Positions 24,147 to 31,553 of a stretch of DNA of 33,260 nt are shown here, one piece after another. The notes beneath the pieces are model-generated. The model was not told the origin of the DNA. It worked only from the letters and a program-made list of their open reading frames with translations, and ran no database searches. The position numbers were made by a program, and so were the translations under genes. Source of the stretch: Akkermansia muciniphila (GTDB taxonomy: Bacteria > Verrucomicrobiota > Verrucomicrobiia > Limisphaerales > UBA9464). The stretch spans positions 1-33,260 of the forward strand of contig CAMASJ010000007.1 in assembly GCA_945860685.1 (NCBI GenBank), given 5' to 3'. Each line of letters starts with the position of its first letter. The first letter of the stretch is position 1.

Positions 24147-25448
24147 ATGCATTCGTTCCGCTACGTCGGCCAGGAGTTGTACTGCGAGGATGTCCCGGTG
24201 TCCGCGCTCGCGAAGAAGCACGGCACCCCGCTCTTCGTCTACTCCCAGACCACCCTCGCCGACCATTTCCAGCGGCTGGACTCCTCCCTGGCCCCGCTCG
24301 ACCACCTGATCTGCTTCGCCATGAAGTCGAACTCGAACCTGGCCGTGATCCGCACCTTCGCGGATCTCGGGGGCGGGTTCGACACGGTGAGCGCCGGTGA
24401 GATCCAACGCGTAGTCGCGGCCGGAGGTGACCCGTCGAAGTGCGTCTTCGCCGGCGTCGGCAAGACGGAGGAGGAGATCGCCTTCGCCCTGAAGCAGGGG
24501 ATCTATAGCTTCAACGTCGAATCCGAGGCCGAGCTCGCGCGGATCAGCCGGGTGGCGGTGCGCCTGAAGAAGATCGCCCCGGTGGCGGTCCGGGTGAATC
24601 CGAACGTCGACGCCCACACCCACGCGAAGATCACCACGGGCACCTACGAGAACAAGTTCGGCATCCAGTTCGAACACATCGAGGCCGTCTACGCCCGCGC
24701 CGCGAAGCTCCCGAACCTGCGCCTCCGCGGACTCCAGATGCACATCGGTTCCCAGCTCACCGACGTCGAACCGTTCCGCCAGGCGGTGGAGAAGGTGGCC
24801 CCACTGGTGTCCCGACTGAACGCGCGGCACGGCTTCGACTTCTTCAGCATCGGCGGCGGCCTCGGCATCGTGTACCGCGATGGCCTCGCCTCGGGTTCAC
24901 CGGCTTGGTGGAAGACGCCGGAAGGCCGGAAGATCCTCACGCCGCAGTCCTACGCGGACACGCTGGTGCCGTTGCTGAAGCCTCTCGGCCTGAAGATCCT
25001 CCTGGAACCGGGACGCTTCCTCTCCGGCAACGCCGGGGTGCTCGTAACCCGTGTGGAATACATCAAGAAGACCGGGAAGAAGAACTTCGTGATCGTCGAC
25101 GCGGCCATGAACGACCTGATCCGCCCCGCCTTCTACGACAGCTTCCACGAGATCGTCCCGGTCCTGAAGAAGGGCGGGAAGCCGGTGTCTTCCGACGTCG
25201 TCGGACCGGTGTGCGAGAGCGGCGACTACTTCGCGAAGGACCGGCCGCTGCCGAAGGTCGCCGAAGGAGACCACCTCGCCCTGCTGAGCGCAGGCGCCTA
25301 CGGATCCGTGATGGGATCGAACTACAACAGCCGCGCGCTGGCGGCGGAGGTGATGGTGAAGGGCCGGAAGTCGGCCGTGGTGCGCCGGCGCCAGGAGATC
25401 CCGGCCATCTGGGGCAACGAGTCCGTCGCGTCCTGGCAGGGTCGCTGA
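24147..25448 (+). CDS. lysA: Diaminopimelate decarboxylase
   Basis: This 433-residue fold III PLP enzyme converts meso-diaminopimelate to lysine, the last step of lysine synthesis. The PLP-binding lysine is Lys60 (CFAMKSNSN). Other active-site blocks are the MHIGSQL segment, the phosphate-binding GGGLGI (about 236-241), EPGRF (about 287-291), and the dimer-partner Cys356-Glu357 in GPVCESGD. GAYGSVMGSNYNSR lies near the C terminus, so it looks fully functional. The start at 24147 gives the expected N terminus (MHSFRYVGQELYCEDV). It is a single-gene unit, divergent from yajQ. dapF, a frequent neighbour elsewhere, is not here. Confidence 0.97.
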   Translation: MHSFRYVGQELYCEDVPVSALAKKHGTPLFVYSQTTLADHFQRLDSSLAPLDHLICFAMKSNSNLAVIRTFADLGGGFDTVSAGEIQRVVAAGGDPSKCVFAGVGKTEEEIAFALKQGIYSFNVESEAELARISRVAVRLKKIAPVAVRVNPNVDAHTHAKITTGTYENKFGIQFEHIEAVYARAAKLPNLRLRGLQMHIGSQLTDVEPFRQAVEKVAPLVSRLNARHGFDFFSIGGGLGIVYRDGLASGSPAWWKTPEGRKILTPQSYADTLVPLLKPLGLKILLEPGRFLSGNAGVLVTRVEYIKKTGKKNFVIVDAAMNDLIRPAFYDSFHEIVPVLKKGGKPVSSDVVGPVCESGDYFAKDRPLPKVAEGDHLALLSAGAYGSVMGSNYNSRALAAEVMVKGRKSAVVRRRQEIPAIWGNESVASWQGR

Positions 25449-25472
25449 ACCCGGGGCCGCGACGGCGGCCTG

Positions 25473-25691
25473 TCAGGGGGAGTAGTGCGGCGGCTTCTGG
25501 TTGTGGGGGAGCATGCGGTCCGGCTCCTGGGCCTGGAAGGCCTGGCCCAGCTCCTCCAAACGCTTCAGCAGCCTCGCCAGCTGCTTTCCCTGGTCGATCA
25601 CCACGGCGTTGAGGCCGTCGTAGTTGCGTTCGAGGTGGGCCAAGGCCGCCTCGGTGCGGGCCAGCCGTGCCGAAAGATTCTCGTCGTTCAA
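25473..25691 (-). CDS. slyX: SlyX-family small coiled-coil protein with a TTG start
   Basis: The 72-residue product is SlyX-like in length. It has an N-terminal coiled coil (LARTEAALAHLERNYDGLN and the following heptads to about residue 50) and the family's C-terminal PPHY motif (KPPHYSP). Function is unknown in all organisms I recall. I start it at a TTG (25691) because a strong ribosome binding site, AGGGAGGA, lies 7 bases upstream and the family N terminus begins right there. The longer frame with an ATG at 25847 reads antisense-like Arg-rich sequence through the upstream gene. The TTG overlaps the stop of that gene as TTGA, so translation is probably coupled. Confidence 0.82.
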   Translation of the reverse strand: MNDENLSARLARTEAALAHLERNYDGLNAVVIDQGKQLARLLKRLEELGQAFQAQEPDRMLPHNQKPPHYSP

Positions 25692-25915
25692 AGTTCGTCC
25701 TCCCTTTCCTCGAAGAAGAGCCGCTGCGCCCGTTCGAATTCCGCGGCCGCCACCAGCACGCGCATCGGACGCGAGAGATCCCCGTCGTCGTCGGCCTCCG
25801 GGTCGACCGGTTCCTCGACCGCGGGGATGCCATGCTTCTCCAGCCACACCACCAGCAGCTCGGTCTTTATCGCCTCGCCGGTGAAGAAGAGGCGCATGTC
25901 GGGGTCGGTGTTCAC
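25688..25915 (-). CDS. Small DUF2007-like protein
   Basis: This 75-residue protein resembles DUF2007 (a putative signal-transducing domain). RLFFTGEAIKTELLVVWLEKHGI forms the first strand and helix, an acidic loop follows (about residues 34-46), and MRVLVAAAEFERAQRLF gives the second strand and helix. The likely start is a GTG at 25915 that overlaps the stop of the upstream phosphatase gene (GTGA); an ATG six codons later (25897) is an alternative. It lies in a chain of four-base overlaps, phosphatase to this gene to slyX. The role is unknown; gene order suggests a link to the signalling protein upstream. Confidence 0.72.
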   Translation of the reverse strand: MNTDPDMRLFFTGEAIKTELLVVWLEKHGIPAVEEPVDPEADDDGDLSRPMRVLVAAAEFERAQRLFFEEREDEL

Positions 25916-27447
25916 AGGACCCGGATCAACACGACAGTGAAGTCGTCGGTTTGGGGTTCGGGTTCCGTGAAGGCCCGCGCCTCGCGGCAGATGAGTTCGA
26001 CCAGTTCCGCCGCGGGCAGTTCCGGGTGGTTCCGCACGAGGTCAAGGGCGCGGTCGATGCCGAAGAGCGAGCCGTCGGCCCGCATCGCCTCGTCGATGCC
26101 GTCGGTGAGGAGAACGACCACGTCGCCCGATTCGAGCCGGATCGCCGGGTTCTCCGTGTACGGTCCCCGGGCCGGGGTCTGGCGTCCCAGGGGGAGACCC
26201 GTGCGTTGCAGGCGGGACTTCACCGCTCCGGACCGGTCCAGCACCCAGGTCGCGGGATGGCCGGCGCTCGCGTGCCGCAGCTCCCGGGTCTCCGGATCCA
26301 GCCGCACGAAGGAGACGGTGACATAGCGGTTACCGCCGAGGTCTTCGGCCAAAAGCCGGTTCGCGTGGGTCAGGATCTCGGCCGGACCCGAGTGGTCGCG
26401 CGCGTTCATCCGCAGGCAGAACCGCGTCTCGGCCATCAGCAATGCCGGACCGATGCCGTGTCCGGACACGTCGGCCACCAGCACGCCGGTCGAGCCGTCG
26501 GCGAGGGAGAGGAAGTCGAACAGGTCCCCGCCGGTGGCGTCGGCGGCGTGGGAGACCCCGGCGATGTCGAAGCCCGCTAGGACCGGTGAGGCCTTCGGGA
26601 AGAGGCGGGACTGGATCTCCCTGGCGGCCGCGAACTCGGCGCGGCTCTTCCGGATCTCGGCCTCCTGGCGACGACGCTCGGTGATGTCGCGGACGAACGC
26701 CACGATCCAGAGCTGGGCACCCATGGTCATCCGCGTGAAAGCGATCTCGACCTCGACCTCCGAACCGTCGGTCCGCACCGCCCGCGTTTCGAACACCTTC
26801 CGGTTCCCGTCGCCTGCGGCGGACCACCAGGTGCCAGCCGGGATCGCCGGAACATGCAGGACATCCATCGATTTGCCCGTCAGGGCGTCGGGCTCCCAGC
26901 CGAACAGGCGGGTCACGGCGGGATTGGCGAAACGGATGGCCCCCTCCAGGTCCATGAGCAGGACGGCATCGGTCGAGTTTTCCCAGACCGATCGATAGCG
27001 CAGCTCGCTCCGCCGCAGGGAATCTTCCGCGGTGCGGCGCGCCGCCCGAACCTGCGCCTCGCGGAGCTCACGTTGGATCGCCGGCACCAGACGTCCCGGC
27101 GCGCCCTTGGTCATGAAGTCATGGGCCCCGGACTTCATCGCCTCCACGGCCACGCCTTCCTCGATGCCCCCGGACACGATGATGAACGGCATGTCCTGCC
27201 CAGACTTCTGGTAGAGTCTCAGGGCTTCCGGGGCGCTGAATCCCGGCATGAAGTGGTCGCAAAGGACGATGTCCCAGCGTCCCTCGGCGAGTTCCTGGAC
27301 AAACGAGCCGGCGTCGGCCACCCGCTTGTGCTCCACCTTCCACCCGCCCTGTCGGAGATGGTTGACCAGCACCAGCGCGTCGAACTCGGAGTCTTCGACG
27401 ATCAGGGCCCGCAGACGCGGGCGTTCCAACGGGGAGGCGGGAGACAC
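25912..27447 (-). CDS. Response regulator with PAS domain and SpoIIE/PP2C-type phosphatase
   Basis: The predicted 511-residue protein joins three signalling domains. A receiver domain (about 12-130) has acidic residues Glu18-Asp19, the phosphoacceptor Asp64 (LCDHFMPG) and Lys114. A PAS domain (about 148-260) ends in the typical FVRDITERRR. A SpoIIE-type PP2C serine phosphatase (about 275-511) has AAREIQSRLFP, GGDLFD (Asp308), ADVSGHG (Asp326), TDGIDEA and a final DDFTVVLIR, so its metal-binding aspartates are present. Such RsbU-like proteins usually dephosphorylate an anti-sigma-factor antagonist in partner switching. No kinase or antagonist is encoded nearby. The start is uncertain: the frame is open to 27666 but would overlap the PEP-CTERM gene, so I choose a GTG at 27447 just before the receiver. 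Confidence 0.88.
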   Translation of the reverse strand: MSPASPLERPRLRALIVEDSEFDALVLVNHLRQGGWKVEHKRVADAGSFVQELAEGRWDIVLCDHFMPGFSAPEALRLYQKSGQDMPFIIVSGGIEEGVAVEAMKSGAHDFMTKGAPGRLVPAIQRELREAQVRAARRTAEDSLRRSELRYRSVWENSTDAVLLMDLEGAIRFANPAVTRLFGWEPDALTGKSMDVLHVPAIPAGTWWSAAGDGNRKVFETRAVRTDGSEVEVEIAFTRMTMGAQLWIVAFVRDITERRRQEAEIRKSRAEFAAAREIQSRLFPKASPVLAGFDIAGVSHAADATGGDLFDFLSLADGSTGVLVADVSGHGIGPALLMAETRFCLRMNARDHSGPAEILTHANRLLAEDLGGNRYVTVSFVRLDPETRELRHASAGHPATWVLDRSGAVKSRLQRTGLPLGRQTPARGPYTENPAIRLESGDVVVLLTDGIDEAMRADGSLFGIDRALDLVRNHPELPAAELVELICREARAFTEPEPQTDDFTVVLIRVL

Positions 27448-27529
27448 GACGGATGCGATTTCCCGCCCGCCGCGGATCGGGGTCAAGTCTTCCGTGACCC
27501 GGGAAGGATCACCGACGAGGCGAGAACGC

Positions 27530-28285
27530 TCAGGCCTTGCGGCCGCGGCGGAACACCCAGAGGAGGACACCGAAGCCCAAGGTCCCCAGGACGAGGGGAG
27601 TGGGTTCAGGAACCGCGCTGACCCGGACCCAGAAATTGCCCTGGGGACCGATGTCCGGATTCGCACTGAAGATATTCAACGCCCAGGAATTGTTGTCGTT
27701 GGGATCCATCTGCACCCAGAAGTCGGCGTAGCTGCCGATCGTTGTTCCGCCACCCCTCAGTGCCAGTTCGGCTCCCAAGGTCGGGTAGTTCGCGATGATC
27801 AGGCCGGCACCAAACTCCCTGGTCTGGGGAATGTTGCTGAACTCGATCGTCCAGGTGAACCGGTCGGGCACCTGCACCAGCGGCAGGGAAAGGGTGTTGG
27901 TGACGAATCCAGACAACACCGGGAACGAGGCGCTTTCCCACAGCAACGAGCTGGGCCGCTGCGAAGTGACGACGTCCGGGTACTGCCGGGTACCGTCGTT
28001 GGCGTAGATCCGAAGACGCCACTGCGCCGGCGTCGTGACTCCCGCCGGCAGGATGGCGTTGTACAGGAAGCTGAACTCGGACAGATGCCGGCTCGTGCCC
28101 GCCAAGACGATGTCGTCGCCGTACTCCCGGGTGAAGAGGGAGTAGTTTGTCGAGCCCAAGGTGTTCTCGTAGACGAGTTCCGCCCGGGCCCGGGTCGGGT
28201 GGATCGCCGCCAGAAGGGTTCCCAACACGACGCCCACAAACAGAAGGCGACGGAAAGGCCGGAGCAGCGAGGACAAGGTCTGCAT
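27530..28285 (-). CDS. PEP-CTERM-anchored exported protein of unknown function
   Basis: This 251-residue protein has an N-terminal signal peptide (basic MQTLSSLLRPFRRLL, a hydrophobic stretch and a cleavage-like ARAELV). The C-terminal sorting signal is the PEP-CTERM tripartite type: VPEPTPLVLGTLGFG, a hydrophobic span to VLLWV and a basic end FRRGRKA. Such proteins are processed by exosortase and exported to the surface or matrix, often with exopolysaccharide. The body has beta-rich segments (WRLRIYANDG, FTWTIEFSNI) without a recognised enzyme domain. The start at 28285 is preferred because the signal peptide begins there; the open frame further upstream overlaps the tRNA region. It lies between tRNA-Lys and the phosphatase gene on the same strand. 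Confidence 0.87.
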   Translation of the reverse strand: MQTLSSLLRPFRRLLFVGVVLGTLLAAIHPTRARAELVYENTLGSTNYSLFTREYGDDIVLAGTSRHLSEFSFLYNAILPAGVTTPAQWRLRIYANDGTRQYPDVVTSQRPSSLLWESASFPVLSGFVTNTLSLPLVQVPDRFTWTIEFSNIPQTREFGAGLIIANYPTLGAELALRGGGTTIGSYADFWVQMDPNDNNSWALNIFSANPDIGPQGNFWVRVSAVPEPTPLVLGTLGFGVLLWVFRRGRKA

Positions 28286-28457
28286 GTTCAAAGAGGATGG
28301 AAGGTAGCGGGCGTGGAGGCCATCGGCAAATCGAAGCCTGGGTCGGAAACCACTGGGAATCCGACTGCGAAGAGGGCCGAGAGCGATGGAGTTCGGGTCG
28401 GGCTCGCTCCGGGACCGGCGCAACCAGAGCCGAATCGGAGAGGACAACGGAAGGAAG

Positions 28458-28532
28458 TGGTGCCCCGGCTAGGACTTGAACCTAGAACCAACTGATTAAG
28501 AGTCAGCTGCTCTGCCATTGAGCTACCGAGGC
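28458..28532 (-). tRNA. tRNA-Lys (anticodon CTT)
   Basis: The 75 bases, including an encoded CCA at 28460-28458, fold as a standard cloverleaf. The acceptor GCCTCGG pairs with CCGGGGC through one G-T pair, the D arm is GCTC/GAGC, and the anticodon stem GCTGA/TCAGT frames the loop CTCTTAA. The T arm is CTAGG/CCTAG with loop TTCAAGT. Anticodon CTT reads AAG, the dominant Lys codon in this GC-rich DNA. Confidence 0.96.
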
Positions 28533-28844
28533 GCCAAAATCGGCGGGTTGTATGGAGGAGGCCGGACGCCTTGTCAATACGTCGGTCGCCGGCGGATCGG
28601 GAAAATCGGATACCCGCACTTACAGCGGATCCGATGGATCCATGCTCCGATCCAGGTCCGTCCGGGCGGTCCGCTCCGGGGAATCGTTGGGATCTGCAGA
28701 CGGCCATTCCGGATTCCATGGCCACAGGTCCACCGCTTCGGACACGGATCGATACGGACTGACTCGCCTCCGCCCTCCGGACCCGCGGCTCGGCGATTGA
28801 CGCCCTCGCCGGCCATGAGAGGATACCGATTGAGGAGAACGACT
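28533..28844. other. Gene-free stretch between tRNA-Lys and the broken PEP-CTERM gene
   Basis: About 310 bases with no supported gene. Overlapping open frames on both strands have no family resemblance. The tRNA promoter (minus) and the promoter of the broken gene (plus) should be here; the latter's ribosome binding site is GAGGAG at 28832-28837. Confidence 0.5.
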
Positions 28845-29530
28845 GTGAAGACCCTTCATCGATGCCTTTTGGTGACCGCCTGCGGAATGGCGCTGTCGCG
28901 CGCCGCGGGGCAGTCCTTTTCGGCACAGGTGACGGCCGACAACCATTATCAGTAGTTCATCGGCGACACCGCCGGGACGCAGCTGACCCTCATCGGGCAG
29001 AACGAATCCGGCTCGACTGGCAATCCGGCTCGACTGGCAATCCGGGCGCCTACAACTGGAGCGAGCCGGAGTCCTGGAACTTCCAGCTTTCCCTCGGACA
29101 GCGGATCTATGTCGTGGCCTGGGACGCCGGGGGCCAAGGCGGTTGGCTGGGGCAGTTCGGTTCCTTGGCCGGGACCTTGTTCTCCAACCCTTCGAGCTGG
29201 CGCTACACCACGTCCTCGGCGGCCAATCCCGGCGATTCGCAGCCGAACCTGCTGCCCACGCTGCTCCTCGACATCGCCTCGGCTTCCTCCGGCGGTTCGT
29301 GGATGGCGAATCCCTCGTCTTCCGGAGCCAACGGCACCGGACCCTGGGGAACCATCCCCGGCATCGGATCCTCCGCGGAGTGGTTGAACGTCCCCTCGAA
29401 TTTCGGACCGGTGACCCTTTTCAGGTCGGAGTTCGTCGGGGTTCCGGAAGCGCCCGGCGTCTCCGCCGCGATCGCCGCGGTCGTCGTTGGTGCCGCGGTG
29501 GCCTTCCGCCACCACCGTCGTCGGGGCTGA
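28845..29530 (+). pseudogene. PEP-CTERM-like exported protein gene, broken by a stop codon and a 17-bp duplication
   Basis: A GTG at 28845 with GAGGAG seven bases upstream starts a signal peptide (VKTLHRCLLVTACGMALSRAAG) and the first mature residues. An in-frame TAG at 28953-28955 then interrupts the frame. The same frame continues to GQNESGSTGNP, where a perfect tandem duplication of 17 bases (29007-29040) shifts it. Removing one copy joins the first half to the downstream frame GAYNWSEPESWNF, which runs to 29530 and ends in a PEP-CTERM-like tail (VPEAPGVSAAIAAVVVGAAVAF, then HHRRRG). The intact product would be about 220 residues. Two separate lesions point to a pseudogene, unless sequencing or assembly errors caused them. 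The function of the ancestor is not recognised. Confidence 0.8.
29007..29040 (+). repeat. 17-bp tandem duplication causing a frameshift
   Basis: The unit TCCGGCTCGACTGGCAA occurs at 29007-29023 and again at 29024-29040, followed by TCCGG, the start of a third copy. Seventeen is not a multiple of three, so the extra copy shifts the frame by two bases. A strand-slippage duplication is the simplest origin. Confidence 0.95.
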
Positions 29531-29633
29531 AGCCGGCCCGCGGCCGGGCCCACGCCGGTTCCGGGGTCCACGCCCCCGAACTTCCCCCTTTGAAATCCGC
29601 GGGACGACGGACAACCTCCCGCCCCTGTTTCGC

Positions 29634-31469
29634 ATGAAGCGCACGCACCATTGCAACGAACTGCGCCCGTCGGACGCGGGTCGCACCGTCACCCTGACCG
29701 GGTGGGTCCACTCCCGTCGCGATCTCGGCGGCGTCCTGTTCATCGACCTCCGCGACCGCGAGGGCCGCACCCAGACGGTGTTCGATCCCTCGGACCTCGA
29801 CCCCGCCGTCTTCGAGGCCGCGGCCCATCTCCACGCCGAATCCGTGATCGAGGTCTCCGGCGTGGTCCGGGTCCGCCCGGACGGCACCCGGAACGCCAAG
29901 ATCGCCTCCGGCGACGTCGAGGTGCTCGCGAAGTCCCTCGTCATCCTCAACCACGCGCGGATCCTGCCGTTCCAGGTCGACGACCCCGAGGTCGCCAACA
30001 AGGTGAACGAGGAACTGCGCCTGCAGTTCCGCTACCTGGACCTGCGTCGGCCCGAGATGATGCGGAACCTGCGGCTGCGTTCGAAGGTGGCCATCGCCAC
30101 GCGCAGCTACATGGATGAGCAGGGCTTCCTCGAGGTCGAGACGCCCACCCTCTTCAAGTCCACGCCCGAGGGCGCCCGCGAGTTCCTGGTGCCCAACCGC
30201 CGCGATCCGGGAACCTTCTACGCCCTTCCCCAGTCCCCGCAGCAGTTCAAGCAGATCCTCATGGTCAGCGGCGTGGAACGCTACTTCCAGCTCGCCCGCT
30301 GCTACCGCGACGAGGACCTCCGAGCCGACCGCCAGCCCGAGTTCACCCAGGTGGACATCGAGATGTCGTTCATCGACCGCGAGGACATCTACGGGCTGAT
30401 CGAAGGCCTGCTGAAGAAGGTATGGAAGACCGCGCTGAACGTGGACATCCCCACGCCGTTCAAGCGGATCAGCTTCGACGAGGCGCTCAACCGCTGGGGC
30501 ATCGACAAGCCCGACACCCGCTTCGGCATGGAGCTGGTGGACTTCTCCGAGGAGTTCAAGGGCTCGAAGTTCGGCGTCTTCGGCAACGCGGTCGCCAACG
30601 GCGGCGTGGTCAAGGCGATCAACGCCAAGGGCCTCGCCGGCGCGACCCAGGGCCAGATCGAGACGATGACCGACTACGCCAAGAGCTTCGGCGCGAAGGG
30701 ACTCGCCTTCATCAAGGTCGAGAAGAACGCCGCCGGCGCGGTCGAGTGGAAGTCGCCGATCGTGAAGTTCTTCAACGACACCGAGAAGGCCGCGCTCACC
30801 GCGAAGCTCGGCATCGAGGAAGGCGACCTGATCCTCTTCGCCGCCGACCAGTGGCTCAACGCGTGCGAGATCCTCGGAAAGATCCGCCTCTACTGCGCCG
30901 AGGTGCTCAAGGGCCAGGGCAAGCTGACCATCGACCCGACGCGCTTCGACTTCATGTGGGTGGTCGAATTCCCGCTGCTCGGCTTCGACCGCGAGATGAA
31001 CCGCTGGTACTCCAGCCACCATCCGTTCACGGCCCCCGTCGCCGAGGACATCCCGCTGCTCAAGACCGACCCGAAGAAGGTCCGCGGCCAGCATTACGAC
31101 ATCGTGGTCAACGGCGTGGAGCTCGGCGGCGGCTCGATCCGGATCCACCAGCCGGACGTGCAGAAGACGATCTTCGAGGAACTGCTCCAGATCCCGCCCG
31201 ACGAGACCCGGAGCCGCTTCGGCTACATGCTTGACGCGTTCCAGTACGGGGCTCCCCCGCACGGCGGCATCGCCCTCGGCTTCGACCGCCTCTGCGCGAT
31301 CCTGTGCGGCACGACGAGCATCCGTGACGTGATCGCCTTCCCCAAGACGGCGAAGGGCGTCTGCCTCATGACCGAGAGCCCGAGCCACGTCACCCCGCGC
31401 CAGCTGCGCGACCTGCACATCGAGGTGAAGGCGGCCGTGAAGCCGCCCGTGGCACCCACTGTCTCTTGA
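29634..31469 (+). CDS. aspS: Aspartyl-tRNA synthetase (bacterial type)
   Basis: This 611-residue class II synthetase charges tRNA-Asp. An N-terminal OB-fold anticodon-binding domain (about 1-130) has LTGWVHSRRDLGG. The catalytic core contains FLEVETPTL (motif 1 region), RCYRDEDLRADRQPEF (motif 2, near residue 222) and GIALGFDRL (motif 3, near 545). A bacterial GAD insertion lies at about 305-415. The start at 29634 gives the family N terminus MKRTHHCNELR; the open frame to 29487 overlaps the broken PEP-CTERM gene. Whether it charges only tRNA-Asp or also tRNA-Asn cannot be told here. No Shine-Dalgarno is obvious. Confidence 0.97.
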   Translation: MKRTHHCNELRPSDAGRTVTLTGWVHSRRDLGGVLFIDLRDREGRTQTVFDPSDLDPAVFEAAAHLHAESVIEVSGVVRVRPDGTRNAKIASGDVEVLAKSLVILNHARILPFQVDDPEVANKVNEELRLQFRYLDLRRPEMMRNLRLRSKVAIATRSYMDEQGFLEVETPTLFKSTPEGAREFLVPNRRDPGTFYALPQSPQQFKQILMVSGVERYFQLARCYRDEDLRADRQPEFTQVDIEMSFIDREDIYGLIEGLLKKVWKTALNVDIPTPFKRISFDEALNRWGIDKPDTRFGMELVDFSEEFKGSKFGVFGNAVANGGVVKAINAKGLAGATQGQIETMTDYAKSFGAKGLAFIKVEKNAAGAVEWKSPIVKFFNDTEKAALTAKLGIEEGDLILFAADQWLNACEILGKIRLYCAEVLKGQGKLTIDPTRFDFMWVVEFPLLGFDREMNRWYSSHHPFTAPVAEDIPLLKTDPKKVRGQHYDIVVNGVELGGGSIRIHQPDVQKTIFEELLQIPPDETRSRFGYMLDAFQYGAPPHGGIALGFDRLCAILCGTTSIRDVIAFPKTAKGVCLMTESPSHVTPRQLRDLHIEVKAAVKPPVAPTVS

Positions 31470-31488
31470 CCGGTTCCGGTCCGTAACC

Positions 31489-31524
31489 AAGGCCCGGGCA
31501 CGCATCGCTGCGTTCCCGGGCCTT
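31489..31524. terminator. Hairpin between convergent aspS and TonB-dependent receptor genes
   Basis: AAGGCCCGGG (31489-31498) pairs with CCCGGGCCTT (31515-31524), and an inner stem ACGCA/TGCGT (31500-31504, 31509-31513) closes on a TCGC loop. It lies 20 bases after aspS and 30 bases after the convergent receptor gene. The T-run on either strand is short, so it is a probable rather than certain bidirectional terminator. Confidence 0.75.
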
Positions 31525-31553
31525 CCGTTTCCCGGATGCCTCGACCTGCGGGT

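Noticed and set aside
28458-28532. tRNA-Lys as an integration site for a nearby mobile element
   Set aside because: No integrase gene lies in the window and I see no repeat of the tRNA 3' end on either side.
28953-28955. The in-frame TAG as a recoded codon (pyrrolysine or programmed readthrough)
   Set aside because: A second lesion (the 17-bp duplication) breaks the same gene and nothing else here suggests recoding; decay or error is simpler.
29421-31505. A 694-codon open frame antisense to aspS
   Set aside because: aspS is certain on the plus strand, and the antisense translation shows only compositional bias.
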